The notes under the pieces are model-generated. The model was not told the DNA's origin and ran no database searches. It was given only the letters and a program-made list of their open reading frames with translations. This document shows positions 14,551 to 20,195 of a stretch of DNA of 20,195 nt, in pieces (position 1 is the first letter of the stretch; every line of letters starts with the position of its first letter). The position numbers and the translations under genes were made by a program. This DNA is from Ktedonobacteraceae bacterium. Lineage in GTDB: Bacteria; Chloroflexota; Ktedonobacteria; Ktedonobacterales; Ktedonobacteraceae. The DNA is taken from positions 1-20,195 of the forward strand of contig JADBKA010000081.1 in assembly GCA_014896635.1 (NCBI GenBank). Reading direction: 5' to 3'.

Positions 14551-15927
14551 TCAGGATGCAGCTTGCGGCAGCGCGTTGCGCAAATCGTTCACTTTCGCAT
14601 CGCGTGATCCTAGATCCTTCAAACCCCAACGTACTTCAATAGTGCGCAGGATCGAAGTCGTATCATACGTCGTGTGATCAATGGCGTGCTGCTTTGCAAA
14701 AGGTGAAATGATAATAGTGGGTACGCGCGTCCCCGGACCCCAGCGATCACCAGTCGGCGGCGCCACGTGATCCCAGCGTCCGCCATTCTCGTCATACGTG
14801 ATGATAATGGCAGTGTCTTTCCAGTATTGACTGTTCTGCACCTGCTGCACCAGGTCAGCAATGTGCTGCTGGCCAGCCAGCAGATTCGCATAGCCCGGAT
14901 GTTCGTTATCCTTCCCCAGTGGTTTCACGAAGGAGACGGCGGGCAGGTTTCCGTTTTTCAAGGCGCTGATAAAGTCCTGCTCATCTTTGAGATGCTCTGT
15001 TTTCGCCGGCTTGCCATCGGCATAGTTTGCGAAGAATGCAAGCGGCTGGTGATGAAACTGGAATAGCTTATCGGGATGGCCGGCGAGCGCATCATTCCAG
15101 CCGCCGGAATACCAGGCCCAGGAGATGTTCTTCTCGCTCAGCCGGTCTCCGATATTCGGCATGGTCTGCAAAGGCACCAGCGTCTCAGGTTTGGCAAAGG
15201 TCGGGTGCGGGGTATTGACGGTGAATGAGGTATTGACAACGTAGCCGTCGGGAGTGACCTGGCCGTCTTTGATCATCTTGCCGTTGCTATCAAGCTTGGC
15301 TACCATGCTTGCCGGCGCGTTCGGGAATGTCGGTGTGCAGGCGCAGACAAGCCAGAAATGGTTGAGGAACGAACCACCGAAAGCCGCGTGGAAGAAGTGG
15401 TCGGCCATCGTATACTGCTGGGCCAGCTTGCCCTCTGGCAGATTCGTCGCGTCATAATAGCTCATGACCAGGCCAGCGGCATCGCTCCATGCCACAAATT
15501 TGTCCATCTTGCCCCCGTCGATCTGGTACTGCTGCTGGTAGAAACGATGCACGAGATCGCCGGTCGTTGCACCGGGAGGGACATACTTTGCGGCATCAAA
15601 AGGTTTGACGGGCAAATCGGCTGGAAAGCGTGAGTCGGGCTTACCATTGTTCAACGGTTGCGGCAGAGTCTTATAGGGTTTGCCATCCCTGTCTACCTGC
15701 TGCAAAGATGTTGGATCGGCATTGCTGATGCCGTCCGCGCCGGGAAACAGCCCGTACAGGCTATCAAAGCTCCAGTTCTCCTGGTACAGGATAATAAAAT
15801 GATTGATTTTGCCAAAGGGATTGGCCGCAGGTGTCGTATTCTGATTTGATGCGGCAGAGCTGGAAGCGCAGCCCGCCAGCAGACCACAGATAATGAAAAG
15901 GCTCAGTACAACTGAACGAAAACGCAT
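14551..15927 (-). CDS. Phosphoesterase-family lipoprotein (phospholipase C / acid phosphatase type)
   Basis: Protein of 458 residues. The signal peptide ends in LAGC with lipidated Cys20, followed by a Ser/Ala/Asn-rich linker, so it should sit on the outer face of the membrane. The catalytic domain belongs to the phosphoesterase family PF04185, which includes phospholipase C and AcpA-type acid phosphatases. The metal-binding N-terminal motif is ENWSFDSLYG (50-59, commonly ENRSFD) and the C-terminal metal site is TYDENGGRWDHVAPP (about residue 375-390). The substrate (phospholipid or soluble phosphate ester) cannot be told apart by sequence alone. It is monocistronic by layout, with its own terminator and a 468-nt region upstream. 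Confidence 0.88.
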   Translation of the reverse strand: MRFRSVVLSLFIICGLLAGCASSSAASNQNTTPAANPFGKINHFIILYQENWSFDSLYGLFPGADGISNADPTSLQQVDRDGKPYKTLPQPLNNGKPDSRFPADLPVKPFDAAKYVPPGATTGDLVHRFYQQQYQIDGGKMDKFVAWSDAAGLVMSYYDATNLPEGKLAQQYTMADHFFHAAFGGSFLNHFWLVCACTPTFPNAPASMVAKLDSNGKMIKDGQVTPDGYVVNTSFTVNTPHPTFAKPETLVPLQTMPNIGDRLSEKNISWAWYSGGWNDALAGHPDKLFQFHHQPLAFFANYADGKPAKTEHLKDEQDFISALKNGNLPAVSFVKPLGKDNEHPGYANLLAGQQHIADLVQQVQNSQYWKDTAIIITYDENGGRWDHVAPPTGDRWGPGTRVPTIIISPFAKQHAIDHTTYDTTSILRTIEVRWGLKDLGSRDAKVNDLRNALPQAAS

Positions 15928-16018
15928 GGTTACTTCCTTCCATCAAACAGATAAGAGGCTAAAATAACCGACTCCGGGACCCTGCATGAGTACCTACTAT
16001 GATTAAAAGCGTTTAATG

Positions 16019-16036
16019 TTATCACAGCATTATCAC
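16019..16036. repeat. Tandem heptamer TTATCAC in the phosphoesterase/sigma intergenic region
   Basis: TTATCAC occurs at 16019-16025 and 16030-16036, start points 11 bp apart, about one helical turn. It lies about 90 nt upstream of the phosphoesterase start and 55 nt upstream of the plus-strand promoter. Such spacing suits a direct-repeat operator, but no regulator is known. The rest of 15928-16088 is AT-rich and shows no gene. Confidence 0.35.
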
Positions 16037-16088
16037 AAAGATATCTTTTTGTTAAAGCTGTCGGAAGACGAGAAAAGGCGAATCGGCC

Positions 16089-16117
16089 TTGAAATTTGCT
16101 CCTGTAACAGGTATAAT
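16089..16117 (+). promoter_or_regulatory. Sigma-70-type promoter of the sigma factor/Rieske operon
   Basis: TTGAAA (16089-16094), 17-nt spacer, perfect TATAAT (16112-16117). The start would be near 16124, giving a leader of about 270 nt that contains the whole 111-bp palindrome at 16168-16278. Being a housekeeping-type promoter, it suggests that the operon is not solely self-activated by its own sigma factor. Confidence 0.7.
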
Positions 16118-16167
16118 AGGTGATACAGAGCCTGATAAGGAATTAAAAATCTCAGAAAACATCTTCC

Positions 16168-16278
16168 AGGTGGGTTGTGTTTCGCCCCTGCCATCGTTAG
16201 AGTGGCTGGCAAAACCGGACAGGTTTAAAACAAAAGACCTTCCTGATTCTGGCAGGGGTGTGCAAGCACAACCCACCT
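16168..16278. repeat. 111-bp imperfect palindrome, MITE-like or attenuator hairpin
   Basis: AGGTGGGTTGTG (16168-16179) is the exact inverse of CACAACCCACCT (16267-16278), and CCCCTGCC (16185-16192) is the inverse of GGCAGGGG (16251-16258). The arms are 25 and 28 bp and differ only in a short middle (TTTCG against TGTGCAAG). The 58-nt centre is not complementary, apart from a small AAACC/GGTTT hairpin. No target-site duplication was found. TTTCTTCTT follows the right arm, so in RNA this could also act as a leader hairpin with partial terminator character. Confidence 0.7.
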
Positions 16279-16395
16279 TTCTTCTTCCCCTGTAACCATT
16301 CCCCGTAATAATATTTGCCAGGGAGAATTCTTCTCGGTTCAACCCGCTTGCCAGCGGTGAGACACAGATCGAAGAATCCCGGCGGGGAGAGCGTT

Positions 16396-17004
16396 GTGAG
16401 CACAGCATGCACCGGAAATACCGATGATACAGGGCCGGAGAAAGCTGTAGAGCAATACGGAAAACAGAAGAGTCAAAAGCAGCAGAATAAGCTGGATACG
16501 CAAGAATTACAAACGTTCTATGAGGAACATCTTGCCCTGATTTATCGCTATATTTATAGCCGCGTGGGCAACCGCGAAGAAGCCGAGGATTTGACGTCTC
16601 AGACGTTCATTAAAGCTGTACGCAATATGGACCATGAGCGCAGCCCGCAGAGCATGCAGAAATGGCTTTTTCAGGTGGCACGAACCACTGTCGCCGATTA
16701 CTGGCGCGCCTATTATCGCGTCCCGGTCAGCTCGCTTGAAGAGTTGCTTGATTCTGGCTGGGAAGGCCCGCTAGAGGAGCGGTCCGTGTCCATAACCACC
16801 GCGCCTGAAGAACAGGTACAGCGTATTTTATCAGCTCTGCCTGAACATTATCGTGAAGTGCTTATCTGTCGTTTTTTGCTCAACTTGTCTATCAAAGACA
16901 CAGCGAAACGCATGGGCCTGACGGAAGCAAACGTCAAGGTGCTACAGTTTCGCGCACTCAAGCGCGCTGCTGAACTGGAGACACTGATTGTGGAGCCCCG
17001 GTAA
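16396..17004 (+). CDS. ECF-type RNA polymerase sigma factor
   Basis: A 202-residue protein from GTG at 16396, chosen because GGGGAG lies 6 nt upstream; the frame opens at a TTG at 16315 without a good site. Sigma region 2 (about 38-103) reads FYEEHLALIYRYIYSRV, then AEDLTSQTFIKAV, then the region 2.4 part WLFQVARTTVADYWR. Region 4 (about 140-191) reads LSALPEHYREVLICRFL, then SIKDTAKRMGLTEANVKVLQFRALKRA, a normal helix-turn-helix. Regions 1 and 3 are missing, as expected of ECF factors. The 35-residue N-terminal tail is polar. The next gene encodes a membrane protein with a long cytoplasmic part that could be its regulator; this is inferred from position. Confidence 0.9.
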   Translation: MSTACTGNTDDTGPEKAVEQYGKQKSQKQQNKLDTQELQTFYEEHLALIYRYIYSRVGNREEAEDLTSQTFIKAVRNMDHERSPQSMQKWLFQVARTTVADYWRAYYRVPVSSLEELLDSGWEGPLEERSVSITTAPEEQVQRILSALPEHYREVLICRFLLNLSIKDTAKRMGLTEANVKVLQFRALKRAAELETLIVEPR

Positions 17005-17054
17005 AGTAGAGCGACGGAGTGGAAGAAGGACGACTATCACAGCGGAGAAAGGCT

Positions 17055-17972
17055 ATGCCAGGCGAAGACCAGGAACGCTTTGAGGATTATCTGGAACTGG
17101 AACGCTACATCGAAGGATTGCAGAAGGGGGAGGGAGTGCATCCACCGGAGAATCTGACGCCTGCGCAGGCTCGTATCTACCGCATGGCGGCGCTGTTCCA
17201 TGCGACTTCATCACAGGCTGGCATACCACGCCTACAGTTCGTCGAAGCTCTGCGTGATCGCCTGCTGGCGATGGAAGAGCATGAGCCATCCCTGCCAGAA
17301 CACAATCAACAGGATGGGCCGTCAGAAACCGCGTCTGTTGCGCGTAGTGAGATGCCAGGACCGGGAGAGCAGGCAATGACTGCTGTGCATGAGACGGGAG
17401 AGGTTGAGGAACAGCGGTCTCACACACGCAGAAATGCGCGTTTCTTCTCACGGCGCTCGCTACTGGCAGGGGGCGCGGTTGCGGCGGCTTCACTGGCAGC
17501 CGGAGCGGGCCTGGGCGCGGCTCTCACTTCGGCGCAGCATTCCACGTCGAATGGCAGCAATCCAGGCGTGTCATATGGGACGGTCTATCAATCGACGCCG
17601 CTGGTGCCGGGTGGTCCTGGGGGCATTCCCACAACCTGGCACTTTGTGACAACCGTTGCACAACTGGGTAGTCGAGCGGTACAGTTCACCGCCGATGCCA
17701 TCATTGGATATGTTATACTGAAAGATAGTGACGAGCCGGGAGAGAAAGAAGAGATCATTGCCCTCTCTGCGGCCTGTACGCATATGGGCTGTATTGTGCA
17801 GTGGCAGGAGAGTGACCGAAGTTTCCACTGTCCCTGTCATGGTGGCCTGTTCGATGCCTATGGCCGGCCATCCGCTAAAGGACGGATGCGTTACCTGGCT
17901 GCGTTGCCGCGCTTGAACGTGAAAGTTGAGAATGGCAATATTTATGTCGAGGTGCCAAAAATCGATTCATGA
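17055..17972 (+). CDS. Tat-anchored Rieske [2Fe-2S] protein with long cytoplasmic N-terminal region
   Basis: A 305-residue protein (ATG at 17055 with GGAG 7 nt upstream; a GTG at 17019 adds 12 residues). Residues 1-125 are soluble: a helical block (FEDYLELERYIEGLQ, LTPAQARIYRMAALF, LQFVEALRDRLL) and an acidic linker. A twin-arginine motif, SRRSLLAGG (about 132-140), starts a hydrophobic Ala/Gly/Leu segment that should serve as signal-anchor. The exported C-terminal Rieske domain has CTHMGC (241-246) and CPCHGG (259-264): Cys241, His243, Cys259 and His262 bind the cluster, and Cys246 and Cys261 should form the disulfide. No cytochrome b gene is nearby. The N-terminal block has no Cys and no zinc anti-sigma motif, yet its position after a sigma gene suggests a regulatory role. 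Confidence 0.88.
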   Translation: MPGEDQERFEDYLELERYIEGLQKGEGVHPPENLTPAQARIYRMAALFHATSSQAGIPRLQFVEALRDRLLAMEEHEPSLPEHNQQDGPSETASVARSEMPGPGEQAMTAVHETGEVEEQRSHTRRNARFFSRRSLLAGGAVAAASLAAGAGLGAALTSAQHSTSNGSNPGVSYGTVYQSTPLVPGGPGGIPTTWHFVTTVAQLGSRAVQFTADAIIGYVILKDSDEPGEKEEIIALSAACTHMGCIVQWQESDRSFHCPCHGGLFDAYGRPSAKGRMRYLAALPRLNVKVENGNIYVEVPKIDS

Positions 17973-18400
17973 GACGACGACTGCTGATCCTGGCGCTGGG
18001 CGTCGGTTTCTTGATCATCACAACCTGGCTTGCCACTATGCTGAACGAGGTCATCCCGTATCGCTCCACTACCCACATCCAGACAGCGCAGGCTGGCCCT
18101 TACCAGATCACTCTCCAGGTTGATCCTAACCCGCCATTGCCCACACAGCCTGCGGTCCTCACCTTGCGTGTTGCTCGCAGTAGTTCGCAACAACCCGTCA
18201 CACAGGCCCGTGTCACGCTGGACAGCAGCATGGAGACGATGGATATGAGCAACGAGCACGCCGAGGCGCAGCTACTCCCCGACGGCACCTACCAGGCCCG
18301 GGTCCAGTTCTCCATGAGTGGTCCCTGGCAGGTGCGCGTCTCTGTTGTCGAGAGCGGCCAGCAAGTCCAGCACGTTGTGTTTGAGATCACGGCGCAGTGA
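17969..18400 (+). CDS. Membrane-anchored YtkA/FixH-like protein
   Basis: A 143-residue protein with one N-terminal membrane segment (about 4-26, LLILALGVGFLIITTWLATML) and an exported beta-sandwich-like domain. The pattern ARVTLDSSMETMDMSNEHAE, then LLPDGTYQARVQFSMSGPWQVRV, resembles the YtkA-like domain (PF13115) and the related FixH group, often found near copper-handling or cytochrome oxidase genes. The Met/His-rich stretch METMDMSNEH (about 88-97) could bind copper; this is inference. The start codon overlaps the Rieske stop (ATGA), so the two are translationally coupled and probably act together outside the membrane. Confidence 0.75.
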   Translation: MRRRLLILALGVGFLIITTWLATMLNEVIPYRSTTHIQTAQAGPYQITLQVDPNPPLPTQPAVLTLRVARSSSQQPVTQARVTLDSSMETMDMSNEHAEAQLLPDGTYQARVQFSMSGPWQVRVSVVESGQQVQHVVFEITAQ

Positions 18401-18501
18401 AACACTGCTTTAACTTGCCATCCCAGGCGCCGGTTATGCTGCTTTTCTCTGCCTGTAACGATTACTCCCACAATATACCATATCTGGAATGAAAATGGAA
18501 G

Positions 18502-19443
18502 CTATGCTTGTTCCAATGTCTCCTTTACCACTGCGGTAAGAGCCTTGATAAAAAGCGGATCGGTATTGAGCGATTCGGTGCGGGCAAACTGGATGTCATG
18601 CGCTTCGGCCTGTTCGCGTGCGGCGATTTCGATGTCATAGAGAATTTCGAGATGGTCGGCCAGGAACTGAACAGGAGCGATCAATACGTGAGTCTTGCCC
18701 GCCTGTTTCAGTTCTGGCATGATATCGGCAAAATCGGGTTTGAGCCATTCGCCGGGCGTATGGCCGGCGCTTTGATAACAGAACGTCCAGCGGTCCTCAG
18801 GTAGGCCGGCCAGCCCGGCAACGGCAGAGGCTGTCTCCTTGAGATCGTCGATATAATCCGGTTCCTTCTCGACCACGTGTTTTGGCATGCTATGTGCCGT
18901 CAGCAATACCGGCACGTGCTCGCGCACATCTGGGGGAAAGCGGTCTAGCGCTTCCTGTACGCGCTTCGCCAGCGCCTGCAAGAAATACGGCTGCATATGC
19001 CAGTCGGTAGCGATCTTGAGTTGCAAATCGTCTCGATGCAGGTCTGCCACGGCATCTTCCAGAGTGCGAACGTAGCCCTTCATAATGATCGGCGAATACT
19101 GGGGGGACATAATGATGCCAACCAGCGTATCGGCCTCGGCAGCGACTTCCGGGGTGACATCGGCGATGAATGGCGGCGAAAAGCGCATGCCCGCTGCAAC
19201 GCGATAAGCGGTGCTATTATGACTTTCGCGGTTCAGTTCACTCTGCAAAGCTTCAGCCTGCTCGCGCGTGATGCGCAGCAGCGGTGAGCCGCCGATCAGA
19301 GCATAACGTCGCTGGAATTCGGCGATGATCTCTGGCGAAGCTTCGCGGCCTCCATAGACATGTTTGAGATACACATGCACATCGTCCAGCGTCGCTGGCG
19401 ACCCGTAGGTCATGAGCATTACACCGATATGTCTCTCCGTCAT
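18502..19443 (-). CDS. hemH: Ferrochelatase (coproporphyrin-type HemH/CpfC)
   Basis: Inserts Fe(II) into a porphyrin in haem synthesis. The 313-residue length and lack of a C-terminal extension fit the soluble Firmicute/Actinobacteria-type enzyme, which uses coproporphyrin III. The catalytic His184 lies in LLTAHSMP and the partner Glu266 in FLADHLEILYDIEI, matching His183 and Glu264 of Bacillus subtilis. GGSPLLRITREQA and MSPQYSP are further conserved blocks. GAGGGAG lies 6 nt before the ATG. It follows hemE by 48 nt. No hemY or hemQ is in the window, so the coproporphyrin route is inferred from sequence type only. Confidence 0.93.
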   Translation of the reverse strand: MTERHIGVMLMTYGSPATLDDVHVYLKHVYGGREASPEIIAEFQRRYALIGGSPLLRITREQAEALQSELNRESHNSTAYRVAAGMRFSPPFIADVTPEVAAEADTLVGIIMSPQYSPIIMKGYVRTLEDAVADLHRDDLQLKIATDWHMQPYFLQALAKRVQEALDRFPPDVREHVPVLLTAHSMPKHVVEKEPDYIDDLKETASAVAGLAGLPEDRWTFCYQSAGHTPGEWLKPDFADIMPELKQAGKTHVLIAPVQFLADHLEILYDIEIAAREQAEAHDIQFARTESLNTDPLFIKALTAVVKETLEQA

Positions 19444-19491
19444 GGATAACTCCCTCTTTTCAGGTTATTGTTTCACGCAAAGTTTTCCCCA

Positions 19492-20195
19492 TTATCGCAC
19501 AGTTGCTTCATGGACGGCATCAACCAGGCGGCGTAGCAGACCAGGATCGGCATCTTTGGCAACGGCATGCCCGAAGTTAAAAATGTGGCCGGGACGGTTG
19601 GCCGCGCGACGTACTATATCGCGCATGCCCGCTTCGATGACGGGCCACTCCGTGAGCATAAGCGCCGGATCGAGGTTGCCCTGGATTCCTCGTGTATAGC
19701 CAATGCGCTGCCAGGCTTCATCGAGGTTTACGCGCCAGTCAACGCTGATGATATCTCCGCCGGCTTCGACCATTGCTTCCAGCAGAGCGGCAGTATGCGT
19801 GCCGAAGTGAATGGTGGGAACGCCTGTTTGCTTTACGGCTTCAAAGACACGGCGCGTGTAGGACTGAGCGAAACGGCGATACACGGCGGGACTGAGCATC
19901 CCTACCCAGCTATCGAAGAGCTGAACAGCATCGACGCCGGCGCGCACCTGGGCGACGAGGTAATCGGCAATCACTTGTGTGATCTTTTCCATCAGAGCGT
20001 GCCACAGTGCCGGCTGGCCATACATCATCGCTCTGGCCGTATGATAATCGCGCGAAGGATGTCCCTCAATCATATAGCAGGCCAGCGTGAACGGTGCGCC
20101 AGCAATGCCGATGATAGCCTGTTTGCCTTCTACTTCGCGGCGAATCAGGCGGATGCTCTCCATCACAAAAGGTGCGATCTCCTCAGCGGACGGTG
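19492..20195 (-). CDS. hemE: Uroporphyrinogen decarboxylase, 5' part cut by window edge
   Basis: Decarboxylates the four acetate groups of uroporphyrinogen III to give coproporphyrinogen III. The frame is open through the window end; the first readable residues are SAEEIAPFVMESIRLIRR. The GTG at 20166 is internal and not the start, since UroD proteins have about 345 residues and roughly 110 N-terminal ones lie beyond the edge. Visible family blocks are GIAGAPFTLACYMIEG, LFDSWVGMLSPAVYRRF, IHFGTHTAALLEAM, DIISVDWRV, RGIQGNLDPALM and HIFNFGHAV. The missing N-terminus would hold the substrate-binding Arg and Asp residues. It leads into hemH 48 nt later. Confidence 0.93.
   Translation of the reverse strand, partial: PSAEEIAPFVMESIRLIRREVEGKQAIIGIAGAPFTLACYMIEGHPSRDYHTARAMMYGQPALWHALMEKITQVIADYLVAQVRAGVDAVQLFDSWVGMLSPAVYRRFAQSYTRRVFEAVKQTGVPTIHFGTHTAALLEAMVEAGGDIISVDWRVNLDEAWQRIGYTRGIQGNLDPALMLTEWPVIEAGMRDIVRRAANRPGHIFNFGHAVAKDADPGLLRRLVDAVHEATVR

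Noticed and set aside
16089..16408. Small frames on both strands over the 111-bp palindrome
   Set aside because: They consist of promoter and inverted-repeat sequence and start without ribosome sites.
18401..18501. A terminator between the YtkA-like gene and hemH
   Set aside because: No stem longer than five pairs followed by a T-run could be found on either strand in this convergent gap.

Overview
The window reads as chromosomal housekeeping DNA of a Gram-positive-type (monoderm) bacterium. It is probably a member of the Chloroflexota, class Ktedonobacteria. This placement is inferred from gene content: MurT/GatD lipid II amidation, an HspR-type heat-shock repressor, a Tat-anchored Rieske protein with a long cytoplasmic N-terminus, and a CpfC-like ferrochelatase. 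It does not rest on a marker-gene match. Coding density is high and no rRNA, tRNA or CRISPR was seen.

Layout. (1) 1-5067, plus strand: a structured leader, then two different prolyl-tRNA synthetases in tandem (an archaeal/eukaryote-like ProRS and a bacterial ProRS with an editing domain), a GNAT acetyltransferase and argJ. (2) 5072-8324, minus strand: murT, gatD and an exported lipoprotein with a phosphodiester glycosidase domain. (3) 8325-8686: a divergent intergenic region with promoters facing both ways and a 142-144 bp MITE-like element with clear target-site duplications. (4) 8687-10865, plus strand: grpE, a dnaJ with half the usual zinc-binding repeats, and hspR, which carries an apparent single-base frameshift. 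The grpE promoter overlaps a HAIR-like operator, so HspR probably controls its own operon. (5) 10895-14279, minus strand: sdhC-sdhD-sdhA-sdhB, encoding a complete succinate dehydrogenase. (6) 14551-15927, minus strand: a lipoprotein of the phosphoesterase (phospholipase C/acid phosphatase) family with a hairpin terminator. (7) 15928-18400: a long regulatory region with a near-consensus promoter and a 111-bp imperfect palindrome, then an ECF-like sigma factor, a membrane-anchored Rieske protein and a YtkA/FixH-like small protein. (8) 18502-20195, minus strand: hemE (cut by the window edge) followed by hemH.

The strongest points for a second look are the tandem ProRS pair of different classes, the MITE beside the heat-shock promoter, the broken or sequencing-damaged hspR reading frame, and the sigma factor/Rieske/YtkA operon. 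The last could be a redox-linked signalling unit, but that function is inference only. Several start codons were moved from the longest open frame to an internal start with a better ribosome binding site or better family fit (murT, glycosidase lipoprotein, dnaJ, sdhC, sigma factor, Rieske protein).
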